From Devosia sp. Root685 (GTDB lineage Bacteria; Pseudomonadota; Alphaproteobacteria; Rhizobiales; Devosiaceae): 64,000 nucleotides of DNA. The position numbers were made by a program, and so were the translations under genes. Position 1 is the stretch's first letter. Each line of letters begins with the position of its first letter. Positions 26,952 to 38,377 of this stretch are shown here, in pieces. Below the pieces are notes generated by a model. It ran no database searches. It was not told the DNA's origin and worked only from the letters and a program-made list of their open reading frames with translations. Where the stretch lies: positions 188,871 through 252,870 of the forward strand of contig NZ_LMHK01000001.1 of the NCBI RefSeq assembly GCF_001427875.1, in the 5' to 3' direction.

Positions 26952-27908
26952 ATGAAAAAAATGTCCACACGCCAGCGCACGCTATCCGGTGAAGTTACCT
27001 TTTCTGGATACGGCGTGCACTCCGCTGCGCCTGTCAATCTCACGATCAGCCCGGCACCTGCCGATAGCGGCTTCCTCATTCGCCGCGATTTGGGCGAGGG
27101 CCGCATCACCCAGCCCGTTTCCGTGCATTTCTCGCGCGTCAGCCGCACGACCCTGTGCACCACGCTCGATCTCGGCGACAGCGTCAGCGTCGCGACCGTC
27201 GAGCACGTCACCTCGGCGCTGTCCGGCATGGGCGTCGATAACGCGCTCATCACCGTCGATGGCCCGGAATGCCCCATTCTCGATGGCAGCGCGCATCCCT
27301 TCGCCACCGCCATCATGGAAATCGGGCTGGAATCGCAGCCGGCTCCGCGCAAGTTTCTGAAAATCATCCGCGCCGTCACCGTGCGCAACAACGACGCCTT
27401 CGCCGCCCTTGAGCCTTACAATGGAAGGGCGCTCGACCTCGAGATCGACTTCGACTCCAAGGTCATCGGCCGTCAGCGCATGATCTTCGACTGGACGCCG
27501 CGCCGTTATCTCGATGACGTTTCCCGCGCCCGCACCTTCGGCTTTGCCCGCGACGCCAAGGCGCTGCGCCAGGCCGGCTATGCGCTCGGCTCCAGCCTCG
27601 ACAATTCGATCACGGTCGACGAAGACCGGGTGCTCAACCCCAATGGCCTGCGCTACGAAGACGAATTCGTGCGCCACAAGCTGCTCGACGCCATTGGCGA
27701 TCTGTCGCTTGGTGGCCTGCCCATCTGGGGCCGCTTCCGTTCCTACAAGGGCGGACACGCGCTCAATGCCCATGTCCTCGCCAGTCTCTTTGCGAGCGAA
27801 GCCAATTATGAGATAGTCAACGCCGAGGATCTGCCGCTGGAAGTCGAGGCTTTCGACGACCATCCGGAAGGATTGGGCGTTCGCCACTATCTCCGGTCCG
27901 TGCGCTGA
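26952..27908 (+). CDS. lpxC: UDP-3-O-acyl-GlcNAc deacetylase LpxC
   Basis: A Zn-dependent deacetylase and the committed step of lipid A synthesis. It has 318 residues. Motifs: SGYGVHSAAPVNLTI (substrate loop), the zinc ligand in VEHVTSAL, and HKLLDAIGDLSL with the second His and the Asp ligand, plus a C-terminal GGHALNAHVLASLF block with the catalytic His. GGTGGAG at 26935-26941 supports ATG 26952; ATG 26961 is possible. The gene follows ftsZ as in many proteobacteria. Confidence 0.96.
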   Translation: MKKMSTRQRTLSGEVTFSGYGVHSAAPVNLTISPAPADSGFLIRRDLGEGRITQPVSVHFSRVSRTTLCTTLDLGDSVSVATVEHVTSALSGMGVDNALITVDGPECPILDGSAHPFATAIMEIGLESQPAPRKFLKIIRAVTVRNNDAFAALEPYNGRALDLEIDFDSKVIGRQRMIFDWTPRRYLDDVSRARTFGFARDAKALRQAGYALGSSLDNSITVDEDRVLNPNGLRYEDEFVRHKLLDAIGDLSLGGLPIWGRFRSYKGGHALNAHVLASLFASEANYEIVNAEDLPLEVEAFDDHPEGLGVRHYLRSVR

Positions 27909-27996
27909 CCGGCTCCGCCGGTCGCCATGCCACAGTTTTGATCCAATTACTAATTACGCCGCAATCGCTTGTGGAAGTTTGAGAACGGGGCACTTC

Positions 27997-28842
27997 GTGA
28001 CTGTTAAAGTTGTAAGCCAGATGGCGAATTGGGCAGTCCGATTTGCCGCCGTGGGTCTGTTCGCTACCGTTCTCACCGCTTGCGCCGGCATGAATCTGTT
28101 TGGCCCTCCCAAGCTCAAGGAAGAGCCTATCGTTCCGGCTGCCGCTCTTTATCAGGGCGCGCTGGACGACATGGATCGCCAGTATTACCAGACCGCCATC
28201 AAGAAGCTTGAACAGCTCGATCGCCAGCATCCGCGCGATGCGCTGACCGAGAAGAGCAAGCTGATGCAGGTCTATGCCAATTATCGCATCGGCAAGTTCA
28301 ACGAAGCGATCCTCGCCGCTGACCGCTTCATGGCGCTCTATCCCAACGGCAAGGACGTTCCTTATGTCCTCTGGCTCAAGGGCACGTCCTATTACGGTCA
28401 GATCAAGGACATCACCAGGGACCAGCAGCTGTCGCGCGATTCCATCGACACCTATAACCTGCTGATTTCGAACTACCCGAATTCCGAATATGCCAAGGAC
28501 GCCAAGGAAAAGCTCCTCGTCGCCTATGACCAGCTCGCCGGCAAGGAAATGTCGGTCGGCCGCTATTATCTCGGCAATGGCGAATACACCGCCGCCATCA
28601 ACCGCTTCCGCGAAGTGGTCGAAAAGTGGCAGACGTCCACGCATATCGAAGAAGCTCTCTACCGCCTGACCGAAGGCTACCTGCTGCTCGGCCTCACCAA
28701 CGAAGCCATGTCCGCCGCTGCCGTCCTCGGCCACAACTACCCGTCCAGCGACTGGTACAAGCGCGCCTTCGAACTTCTCGGCAAACAGGGCCTCGCCCCC
28801 CAGCTCAATTCCGGCAGCTGGCTAGCCGCCCACAAGAGCTGA
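27997..28842 (+). CDS. bamD: outer-membrane assembly lipoprotein BamD
   Basis: A periplasmic lipoprotein subunit of the BAM complex that inserts beta-barrel proteins. It has 281 residues from GTG 27997. TTG 27979 is open but too close to its purine run, and ATG 28021 is an alternative. Signal peptide with lipobox L-T-A-C (lipidated Cys at about residue 29). TPR-like repeats follow (YYQTAIKKLEQLDRQHPRD; KFNEAILAADRFMALYP; EYTAAINRFREVVEKWQ). A terminator follows. Confidence 0.93.
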   Translation: MTVKVVSQMANWAVRFAAVGLFATVLTACAGMNLFGPPKLKEEPIVPAAALYQGALDDMDRQYYQTAIKKLEQLDRQHPRDALTEKSKLMQVYANYRIGKFNEAILAADRFMALYPNGKDVPYVLWLKGTSYYGQIKDITRDQQLSRDSIDTYNLLISNYPNSEYAKDAKEKLLVAYDQLAGKEMSVGRYYLGNGEYTAAINRFREVVEKWQTSTHIEEALYRLTEGYLLLGLTNEAMSAAAVLGHNYPSSDWYKRAFELLGKQGLAPQLNSGSWLAAHKS

Positions 28843-28862
28843 TTTTTCGGCATTTGAATGTG

Positions 28863-28892
28863 AAAGGGCCCTCCGGGGCCCTTTTTGTTTTT
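28863..28892 (+). terminator. rho-independent terminator of bamD
   Basis: Stem AAAGGGCCC/GGGCCCTTT with a TCCG loop, followed by TTGTTTTT. It begins 20 nt after the bamD stop. Confidence 0.9.
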
Positions 28893-28904
28893 GGAAGTTC
28901 GCCC

Positions 28905-29087
28905 GATCCACCGGCTCCAACCGAATTCGCATTCGCGAATTCGGTGATCCCTCGCCCCTTGCGGGAGAGGGACAGGGTTTTTGCGTTCAGCAAAAATCCA
29001 GGGTGAGGGGTTTCGAGCCGGCCCGGAGGGCAAATTTGCTCCAGTGGAGCAAATTTAGGTGAGAAAGCCGTTTGAGCTATGCTCAAA
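28905..29087. repeat. cluster of nested palindromes between bamD and the methyltransferase
   Basis: The roughly 400-nt gap holds no gene. It contains a 26-bp palindrome with arms ACCGAATTCGC/GCGAATTCGGT (28920-28945), then a family D element (CCCTCGCCCC...GGGTGAGGGG, 28949-29010), then two mini-palindromes: AATTTGCTCCA/TGGAGCAAATT (29033-29055) and TTTGAGC-TAT-GCTCAAA (29071-29087). The first palindrome and its flank recur inverted at about 29971-30010. Confidence 0.8.
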
Positions 29088-29240
29088 TGGCCGGGCCTCC
29101 GCAGAGGAGCTTGTGGTCCACGGCATATTCTTCATCCGCCTTGGGAAAAGGCAAAGTCGCGGTGTCCCGGCATTCCGCAAATACCCCTTGAGATCGCGTG
29201 TTCCGACCCTATTTCTGCCCAACCCCACCGCGAGAGCTCC

Positions 29241-29915
29241 ATGACATCCCACTTCAACGCCCAAGCCGCCCGCAACTATGCCGACGGGCCGCCCCGTCAG
29301 GTGCCCGGCTTCGCTGGCATTCACCGCATGATGAACCTGCTCCTCGCCGAAACCCTTCCCAACGACGCCCAAATTCTCGTCCTCGGCGCCGGCGGCGGCC
29401 TTGAAATCAAGGCTATGGCCGATTTCCGCCCCGGCTGGCGCTTTTCCGGTGTCGATCCCTCCGCCGACATGCTGAACCTCGCCCGCGAGATCACCGCCGA
29501 TCACGCACCCCGTGTCGATCTGGCGGAGGGCTATATCGACGCCGCGCCAGAAGGTCCCTTCGACGCTGCCACCTCCGTGCTGGTTTTCCATTTCATCCCC
29601 CGCGAGCAGCGCCTCGAAACGCTGCGCCAAATCCGTCGGCGCCTCAAACCCGGCGCCCCCTTCATCCTTGCCCATATCAGCTTCCCGCAGACCGAACCCG
29701 AGCGCTCCACCTGGATCGCCCGCCACGTCGCCTATGGCCAGGCCGACGACGTTGACCTCGCCGTCGCCGCGAAAGCCCGCGAAGCCATCGGCACCCGCCT
29801 GACCATCCTCGCCCCCGAAGAGGAAGAAGCCATGCTCCGCGAAGCAGGCTTTGCCAATATCAGTCTCTTTTATTCGGCCTTCAGTTTCCGCGGCTGGGTG
29901 GCCTATGCGGGGTAG
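29241..29915 (+). CDS. class I SAM-dependent methyltransferase
   Basis: A 224-residue soluble methyltransferase of unknown substrate. The SAM loop is ILVLGAGGGLEIKAMA (about 41-56), followed by the acidic strand end FSGVDPSADML and motif IV ATSVLVFHFIPREQR. The C-terminal EEEEAMLREAGFANISLFYSAF block is common in small-molecule methyltransferases of the UbiE/TrmB-like superfamily. The frame is open upstream through the repeat cluster; ATG 29241 is where family similarity begins. It lies alone between two repeat regions and may be an acquired gene. Confidence 0.82.
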   Translation: MTSHFNAQAARNYADGPPRQVPGFAGIHRMMNLLLAETLPNDAQILVLGAGGGLEIKAMADFRPGWRFSGVDPSADMLNLAREITADHAPRVDLAEGYIDAAPEGPFDAATSVLVFHFIPREQRLETLRQIRRRLKPGAPFILAHISFPQTEPERSTWIARHVAYGQADDVDLAVAAKAREAIGTRLTILAPEEEEAMLREAGFANISLFYSAFSFRGWVAYAG

Positions 29916-29931
29916 GGCCTTACCGCCCGGG

Positions 29932-30083
29932 TCACCCCCTCCCATCCGCCCCCATCAAGGGGGAGGTGTCACCGAATTCGCTATAGCGAATTCGGTTGGG
30001 GCCGGTGGTCGCGAACTGACCGCGCCTTCAAACTGGATACAACACCTCCCCCTTGATGGGGGAGGATGGGAGGGGGTGTCACC
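29932..30083. repeat. palindromic repeat, family A, with inserted 26-bp palindrome
   Basis: Outer arms at about 29932-29970 and 30041-30083 (CACCCCCTCCCATC... and inverse) enclose a second element: the palindrome ACCGAATTCGC-TATA-GCGAATTCGGT (29971-29996) plus a flank TTGGGGCCGGTGGTCGC. That flank matches, inverted, the sequence before the 28920 copy. The remaining gap to recN (about 185 nt) shows no gene. Confidence 0.85.
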
Positions 30084-30268
30084 GGCCCACCCCCAAGCCG
30101 AGAACCCAAACCAAAGCGCAGGCATAGCAACAACCCCAGTTGCCATTTTGTTCTTTTCATCTATCATGACTCCCCATTCGCATTGCTGTGCGAAAGTTAA
30201 TCGCCGCTGACGCTGGGCCGGCCCTCGAATGCTATGAGGAAGGCCCGACAGGCCCTGGATAGATCCGC

Positions 30269-31939
30269 ATGCTGAACGCGCTTTCGGTTCGCAACATTGT
30301 CCTTATCGACCAGCTCGATCTGGCGCTCGATACGGGCATGACCGTCCTCACCGGCGAGACCGGTGCCGGCAAATCCATCCTGCTCGACGCGCTGACCCTC
30401 GCTCTCGGCGGCCGTGGCGACGCTTCGCTCGTCCGGCAGGGACAGGAGAGCGGGCAGGTGGTTGCCATGGTGCAACTGCCGCAAAACCATCCCGCCCGCG
30501 CCCAGCTGCGCGACAATGCGATCGCCGACGACGAAGAGGTGATCCTCCGCCGCGTGCAATTCGCCGATGGCCGTACCCGCGCCTTCATCAACGATCAGCC
30601 TGTATCGGCGGCCTTGCTGCAAAAAATCGGCAGCCAGATTATCGAAATCCACGGCCAGCACGACGACCGGGCCCTTGTCGATGTCGCCACCCATCGCGCC
30701 GCGCTCGATTCCTTTGGCGAACTCGCCACGCCGGCCGCCGCCGTGCGCGAAGCCTGGGCCGACCTCGTTGAAATCCAGCAATCGGTAAGGGAACAACAGG
30801 CCCGCGTTGCCGAAGCCGTCGCTGCCGAGGATTATGCCCGTCATACCGTCGAGGAACTCGGAAAGCTCAAGCCCGTCGAAGGGGAAGAGGCCGAACTCGC
30901 CGAACGCCGCCAGCAATTGCAGCAGGCCGAAAAGTCCGCCTCCGATCTCATCGAGATCGACGACATCCTCAACGGTTCGAGCGCTCCCGGCCCGGTTCTG
31001 TCCGGCCTGATGCGGCGGCTCCTCCGAAAAGTCGATGGCGGCGCAGAGCTCTTCCAGCCCATCGTCGATGCGCTCGATGCCTCGCTTGTGACGCTGGATC
31101 GCGCCGGAGAAGCGCTTGAAGACCTGCGGCGGCAGATGGCCTATGACCCCGCCGAGCTCGAAAGCGTCGAAGAGCGCCTCTTTGCCCTTCGCGCCGCTGC
31201 CCGCAAGCATCAGGCAAGCTGCGACGAGCTGCCCGCCATCCTCGAAAAGTATCAGGGCGACCTCGATACCCTCCAAAGCGGGGAAAGCCGCCTCAAGGCG
31301 CTGGAGGCCGATGAAGCCCGCGCCCGCTCTCGCTATCGCGAAGTCGCTGAAACCCTCGCCGCTGGCCGTGCCAAAGCCGCCAAGGCGTTGAGCAAAGCCG
31401 TCGAAGCCGAATTGCCGGATTTGAAACTCGGCGCCGCCAAATTCATCGTCGACCACCAGATCGAAACCGATCGCGTCGCGGCCGCCGGTTTCGACCAGAT
31501 CGCCTTTCACGTCCAGACCAATCCCGGCACCGCCGCCGGCCCCTTGCTGAAGGTCGCATCGGGCGGCGAATTGAGCCGTTTCCTCCTCGCCCTAAAAGTC
31601 GTCCTCGCTGATCGTGGCTCCGCGCCGGTCCTGATCTTCGACGAAATCGACACCGGCGTCGGTGGTGCCGTGGCCGATGCCATCGGCCGTCGCCTCGCGC
31701 GGCTCGCCAAGACTGTGCAGGTGCTCACCGTCACCCATGCCCCGCAGGTTGCCGCCCGCGCCAATCGGCATCTGCTCATCGAAAAGCAGATGGTGGAGGA
31801 GGGCGCCTTCATGCGCACCCATGTCCGCCCGCTCGAGCCCGATTCCCGGCAGGAAGAAGTCGCGCGCATGCTGGCCGGCGCCGAAATCACCACCGAAGCC
31901 CGCGCTGCTGCCAAGAAATTGCTCGCTGCGGTGAAATAA
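30269..31939 (+). CDS. recN: DNA repair protein RecN
   Basis: An SMC-like ATPase acting in double-strand break repair. It has 556 residues, normal length. N-terminal Walker A GETGAGKS (29-36), a long central coiled coil (about 150-370), and C-terminal ABC signature ASGGELSRFLLALK, Walker B VLIFDEIDTGVGG and the H-loop VLTVTHAPQVAA. In Hyphomicrobiales it typically sits between bamD and ligA, as here. A family B repeat follows. Confidence 0.97.
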   Translation: MLNALSVRNIVLIDQLDLALDTGMTVLTGETGAGKSILLDALTLALGGRGDASLVRQGQESGQVVAMVQLPQNHPARAQLRDNAIADDEEVILRRVQFADGRTRAFINDQPVSAALLQKIGSQIIEIHGQHDDRALVDVATHRAALDSFGELATPAAAVREAWADLVEIQQSVREQQARVAEAVAAEDYARHTVEELGKLKPVEGEEAELAERRQQLQQAEKSASDLIEIDDILNGSSAPGPVLSGLMRRLLRKVDGGAELFQPIVDALDASLVTLDRAGEALEDLRRQMAYDPAELESVEERLFALRAAARKHQASCDELPAILEKYQGDLDTLQSGESRLKALEADEARARSRYREVAETLAAGRAKAAKALSKAVEAELPDLKLGAAKFIVDHQIETDRVAAAGFDQIAFHVQTNPGTAAGPLLKVASGGELSRFLLALKVVLADRGSAPVLIFDEIDTGVGGAVADAIGRRLARLAKTVQVLTVTHAPQVAARANRHLLIEKQMVEEGAFMRTHVRPLEPDSRQEEVARMLAGAEITTEARAAAKKLLAAVK

Positions 31940-31972
31940 CTGGCTTCGTCGCCGGGGCGTCCACCATCACCG

Positions 31973-32039
31973 CGTCATTCCCGCGAAAGCGGGAATCTCA
32001 TGGTGCAGGGAAGGGATTCCCGCTTTCGCGGGAGTGCCG
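31973..32039. repeat. palindromic repeat, family B (second copy)
   Basis: Inverted arms CGTCATTCCCGCGAAAGCGG and the reverse complement with two mismatches (GGGAGTGCCGG end) surround about 20 nt. It matches the copy at 11574-11640 and lies in the recN-ligA gap. Confidence 0.88.
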
Positions 32040-32078
32040 GCGTGGCTAAATATCCTTTCTTCGTTTTGCGCCGAGTGA

Positions 32079-34301
<2,223 letters not shown>

Positions 34302-34320
34302 TTTTGAGGGAGAGCGTCGC

Positions 34321-35610
34321 ATGAGGATTTTCTGGGCCGCCGCGGGTTTCGCACTCGCCCTGAGTGCAGGCGCCGCACACGCCGGCGAGGCCGGCGACCA
34401 ATTGGCCCAGAGCCTTTACGATGGCACGATCGGCGATCTCGCCACCCGCTCGACTGCCGCCTGCGAGGCGGGCGAAGGCGATGCCTGTTTCGCCCTTGGC
34501 CTCGATGGCCTCATCTCCGCCTACGAAATTTTGGCCGAGGGCCTCTATCGCCACGGCGTCGTCACCCCCAATTCGCCCGCTCTGGCCATGGTGCTCGGCG
34601 TCAGTCTTGATGAGATCATGGCGCCGCTAAATCCGAACCCGGAACCGCTGACCTACGAGCAGTTCCGCGATCTCCTAGATAGCTTTTCCAAATCGCTCGA
34701 TATCGCCGCCGGCCACATGCAGCAGGCCGGCGAGGGCACGCCCTTCGTCATCCATATCGATCCGCTAAAAGTCCGCATCGACCTCGATGGCAACGGCGAG
34801 GCCGGCGCTGGCGAAACGCTCGGCGCGCTCCTCGGCGATCTCGGTGGCCTCATCGATATCCCCGCGCCCGACGCCCCGCCCCCCGGCAAAAACAAGTCCA
34901 AGGGCACCGAACCGGCACAAAATACCATCATCGGCTTCGACAATTCCGATGCCATCTGGTTCGCCGGCTACGCCAATATCACCGCCACGCCGATCGAAAT
35001 CACGCTGGCGCATGATTTTTCCGCCTTCTTCAGTGCCTATTTCCACCGCATCTTCCCCAAGGCGGATCTGCCCATGCAGGATTTTTCGCGCGGCCAGGGC
35101 ACGGTGATGATGGACGCCGACAGCGATACCTTCATCGCCGATATCGTCGCGGCCATCCACACGGCCGATTTCCCGGTGGTCGATCGGCCCCGGCTCGCCG
35201 CGGTGCTCGCGCGCCTCAGCGCCATCACTGCCCTCAGCCGTCAGAACTGGGAAATGATCCTGGCTGAAACCGACGACGACAGAGAATTACTGCCATCCCC
35301 GACCCAAACCTCGCTGGTGCCCGATCAGCCGATCACCGAGGATACAGTCAAAGCCTGGTTCGCCACCCTCGATCAGCTTGATCGCATCATCGATGGCGAG
35401 CTGCTCTTGCCGCATTGGCGCTTCAGCAAAGGCTTCAATTTGAAGACCTATTTCGAAACGGCCACCGAAACCGATCTGGTCATGCTGTTCACCGGCCACG
35501 CCGCCTTGCCCTATCTCAGCGATGGTCCGATCGCCGATGCCGCTGCCTTTGCCGAGCTCAATCGCGTCATGGGCGATGAATGGCCCATGTTCGCCCTGTG
35601 GTTCAATTGA
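34321..35610 (+). CDS. secreted protein of unknown function with one EF-hand loop
   Basis: A 429-residue exported protein; residues 1-21 form a signal peptide (AHA cleavage). I recognise no family. Residues 154-165 read DLDGNGEAGAGE, with D, D, N, E, G and E at EF-hand positions 1, 3, 5, 7, 9 and 12, so a single Ca2+-binding loop is plausible. A Pro/Lys-rich linker (about 190-205) follows. A Cys pair (C48, C56) lies near the N-terminus. GAGGGAGAGCG precedes the ATG. It sits 19 nt after ligA and may be co-transcribed with it. Confidence 0.7.
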   Translation: MRIFWAAAGFALALSAGAAHAGEAGDQLAQSLYDGTIGDLATRSTAACEAGEGDACFALGLDGLISAYEILAEGLYRHGVVTPNSPALAMVLGVSLDEIMAPLNPNPEPLTYEQFRDLLDSFSKSLDIAAGHMQQAGEGTPFVIHIDPLKVRIDLDGNGEAGAGETLGALLGDLGGLIDIPAPDAPPPGKNKSKGTEPAQNTIIGFDNSDAIWFAGYANITATPIEITLAHDFSAFFSAYFHRIFPKADLPMQDFSRGQGTVMMDADSDTFIADIVAAIHTADFPVVDRPRLAAVLARLSAITALSRQNWEMILAETDDDRELLPSPTQTSLVPDQPITEDTVKAWFATLDQLDRIIDGELLLPHWRFSKGFNLKTYFETATETDLVMLFTGHAALPYLSDGPIADAAAFAELNRVMGDEWPMFALWFN

Positions 35611-35683
35611 GGCGGCGTCACGTTTGCCCGCTTGTCTTCCCGGAATGCCGGTCCAGCGCGCTGGGCCAATAGGAGTGTTTCAA

Positions 35684-36151
35684 ATGCGTCGCCTTGCTCT
35701 CGTTCCCGCGCTGCTGCTGGCTTTTGCCGCCCCGGCGTTCGCCCAGCCCTATGAAACGCCCCAGGACCTGCTGGAAGCGTTTTACGAGCCCTATTTCTCG
35801 GGCGATTTCCCCGAATTCGAGGCCGACTTCCGCTCGGCCAACCTGAACGCGCTCTACGAGGCCGACGCCGAGAATACGCCCGAGGGCGAAATGGGCGCGC
35901 TCGATTTCGATCCCTATATCGACGGTCAGGATTTCGATCTGGCCGATCTGGTCATCGGCGAGCCGGAAGAGAGCGAAGGCTTTGCGACGGTGGACGTCAC
36001 CTTCACCAATTTCGGCGAGCCGCGGCACATCGTCTATGATCTGGTCTTCGAAGACGGCGGCTGGCGCATCGACGACCTGGCGAGCGACAACGCCGATTTC
36101 ACCTATCGCCTCAGCGAAATCTTCGCCGAAGCCGCCGCACGCTGGGAGTGA
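35684..36151 (+). CDS. secreted DUF3828-like protein
   Basis: A 155-residue exported protein. Signal peptide 1-20 (APAFA). The mature part resembles DUF3828/NTF2-like periplasmic proteins: LLEAFYEPYFSGD at the start, LDFDPYIDGQDFDLADLV in the middle and the terminal YDLVFEDGGWRIDDLAS block. Function unknown. TAGGAG at 35670-35675 sets the start at 35684. It converges with the aminopeptidase gene across 44 nt. Confidence 0.78.
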   Translation: MRRLALVPALLLAFAAPAFAQPYETPQDLLEAFYEPYFSGDFPEFEADFRSANLNALYEADAENTPEGEMGALDFDPYIDGQDFDLADLVIGEPEESEGFATVDVTFTNFGEPRHIVYDLVFEDGGWRIDDLASDNADFTYRLSEIFAEAAARWE

Positions 36152-36195
36152 TACGGCGGGTGGGGCGAAGCTGGTGCGGGACTACACACCTAGCC

Positions 36196-38049
36196 CTAAA
36201 TCCCCGCCGTCGCCTTTTCCAGCCAGGCTTTCACGTCACCCGAAACCTTCGGCCCGATCTCTGCCAGCACCTGCGCGTGGAATGCATTGAGCCAGCCGCG
36301 TTCCGCCTCGGTCAGCAGGGCCCTGTCGATCAGCCGGACATCGATCGGCGCCAGCGTCAGCGTTTCGAATTCGAGATAGCCCGGAAAACCCTCGGCTTCC
36401 TTGACCACCACCAGGTTCTCGATGCGAATGCCATATTCGCCCGCCTTGTAATAACCCGGCTCGTTGGAAATCACGTTGCCAACCTCGAGCGGCAGCGGAT
36501 AGCGCGGCGCAATGCCGATCGGGCCTTCATGCACGCCGAGATAGGCACCGACGCCGTGGCCGGTGCCGTGGTTGTAGGTGATGCCGTCGGCCCAGAGGAA
36601 TTGCCGCGCCAGCACGTCGATCTGTGCGCCGCTGGTGCCCTTGGGAAAGCGCGCCATGGAAATGGCGATCATGCCTTTCAGTACGCGCGTATAGCGGTCC
36701 CTTTGTTCCGCCGTCGCTTCGCCGGTCGCGAGCGTGCGGGTAATGTCCGTCGTCCCCGACAGATATTGCGCGCCGCTATCGACCAGCATCAGTTCTCCGG
36801 GATTGAGCCGGCGGTCCGTCTTGGTCGACACCCGATAGTGCACGATGGCGCCATTTGGTCCGGCGCCCGAAATCGTGTCGAAGCTGGCATCCACGCAGCT
36901 CTCTTCTTCGCGCCGGAAGGCTTCGAGCGCGGTGACAATGCCGATTTCGGTCAATTCGCCCTTGGGCGCCTCGCTGTCGAACCAGCTGAGGAATTTTGCC
37001 AGCGCCACGCCATCGAGCCGGTGCGCCTCGCGCATGCCGGAAAGTTCCGCCTCGTTCTTGCGCGATTTCGGCAGCAGTACGGGATCGCGCTTTTCGATCA
37101 GTTTTGCGCCCGCCGATGTCAGCGTTTCGGCAATGGCGATGGGCGCGCTGGCCGGATCGACCAGCACGGTCTTGCCGTTCTTGCCCAGCTTTTCCAGGGT
37201 CTTGGTCAGCTTTTTCGCCGCCTCGATCCCGGCGATTCCCTCAAGCGCCGTTTCCAGTTCCGGGGTCACCTTGGCCGGATCGAGGAACAGCTTGGCTTCG
37301 CCCTTTTGCGGCACCACGGCAAAGCCGAGCACGAAGGGCGTGTTCGGCACGTCGCGGCCGCGAATGTTGAACAGCCAGCAGATGGATTCGGGCAGGGTAA
37401 AAACCACGGCATCGGCGCCGTCCTCGGCCAGCGTCCGCTGCAACTGCGCGATCTTGTCTTCGGCCTTTTGCCCGGCCCGGTTGTGGCCGAGAATTTCCAC
37501 GGCGCCGGCCGGCGGGGCAGGGCGATCGCTCCAGACCGCATCGATCAGGTTGTCATGGGCCACGACCTTGGCATGCCCCTTGAGCTTGTCGGTCAGGTCG
37601 CGCACTTCGCCCGGCGTATGCAGCCAGGGATCGTAGGCGACGACGGCACCCTTTTTCACATAGGGTTTTGCGTCCACGGCAAGGCTTGCCACTTCGTGCA
37701 CCGCGACCAGCGAGGTGTCGGTCTGCGCAGGCGCCTGCAGCGTATAGCGGCTATCGACGAAAAGTTGCGCGTCCTTCAAGCCGATGAGGGCAAGCCCGGC
37801 CGAACCGGTAAAGCCCGTCACATAGGCGAGGCGCGCTTCGCTCGCCGGCACGGATTCGCCGCGATGCGCATCGGCGCGCGGCACGAGGAAATAATCGACG
37901 CCCGCCGTCTTCATCGCCTTGCGCAGTGATGCGAGCCGCGGAGCGACCTGACTCGGGTCGGATTTTTCCTCAAAGCTCTGGAATTTCGCGGGAGGGAAGG
38001 GGGCGGTGGTCATCGATATTATCCCGGGGCCGGACTGCGTGGCCGTCAT
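36196..38049 (-). CDS. M24B-family Xaa-Pro aminopeptidase
   Basis: A creatinase-fold metallopeptidase that removes N-terminal residues before proline. It has 617 residues, the long three-domain aminopeptidase P form. The two N-terminal creatinase-like domains span about 35-330 and the catalytic domain follows. Metal ligands are visible as LMLVDSGAQYLSGTTDITRT (two Asp), GTGHGVGAYLGVHEG (His), SNEPGYY (Glu) and RIENLVVV (Glu). ATG 38013 is an alternative start. Cytoplasmic; transcribed alone. Confidence 0.92.
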   Translation of the reverse strand: MTATQSGPGIISMTTAPFPPAKFQSFEEKSDPSQVAPRLASLRKAMKTAGVDYFLVPRADAHRGESVPASEARLAYVTGFTGSAGLALIGLKDAQLFVDSRYTLQAPAQTDTSLVAVHEVASLAVDAKPYVKKGAVVAYDPWLHTPGEVRDLTDKLKGHAKVVAHDNLIDAVWSDRPAPPAGAVEILGHNRAGQKAEDKIAQLQRTLAEDGADAVVFTLPESICWLFNIRGRDVPNTPFVLGFAVVPQKGEAKLFLDPAKVTPELETALEGIAGIEAAKKLTKTLEKLGKNGKTVLVDPASAPIAIAETLTSAGAKLIEKRDPVLLPKSRKNEAELSGMREAHRLDGVALAKFLSWFDSEAPKGELTEIGIVTALEAFRREEESCVDASFDTISGAGPNGAIVHYRVSTKTDRRLNPGELMLVDSGAQYLSGTTDITRTLATGEATAEQRDRYTRVLKGMIAISMARFPKGTSGAQIDVLARQFLWADGITYNHGTGHGVGAYLGVHEGPIGIAPRYPLPLEVGNVISNEPGYYKAGEYGIRIENLVVVKEAEGFPGYLEFETLTLAPIDVRLIDRALLTEAERGWLNAFHAQVLAEIGPKVSGDVKAWLEKATAGI

Positions 38050-38124
38050 GGCTGGCTTGTGGTTCCTGCGCTGGTGAAAGCGCGCGGCGAGCCTATCTTA
38101 TTGTTCAGCACCAGGAGATGAAAA

Positions 38125-38259
38125 ATGAGCAAGCAGAATAATTTCTTCCAGCGCGCCCTCAACGCTCTGGTCGAGGGCCGCACCCGTCAGGCCGAGCGCT
38201 ACATCGCCCAGTTCGAGCGCGATCACGCGCATTCTGAAGCGAAGGTGAACAAGCGTTAA
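38125..38259 (+). CDS. small basic protein (paralogue 1)
   Basis: A 44-residue protein without signal peptide or Cys. CAGGAGA at 38112-38117 is well spaced from ATG 38125; an overlapping ATG at 38118 leads to a stop after seven codons. The pattern F-F-x-R-A-L-N-A-L-V-E-G-R-T-R-Q-A-E suggests one amphipathic helix. The gene at 38378 shares the spaced residues F-x-x-A-L-x-x-L-(V/I)-(E/D)-x-R-x-R-x-A. Similar in size to small regulatory or RNA-binding proteins of Hyphomicrobiales, but not recognised. Confidence 0.68.
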   Translation: MSKQNNFFQRALNALVEGRTRQAERYIAQFERDHAHSEAKVNKR

Positions 38260-38377
38260 CCGCGCCCTGCGCAATTGGCATGGCTGGTCTGTTTCCAACC
38301 CTCTAACGCAGTGCTGATAAAATAGGTAAAACCAAACAGACGCTCGGCAATAGACCGCGCGTCGCATGGAGTAAGAG

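Noticed and set aside
36148..37929. A 593-codon plus-strand frame across the aminopeptidase gene
   Set aside because: The minus-strand frame has all five metal ligands of an M24 peptidase; the plus frame is a shadow.
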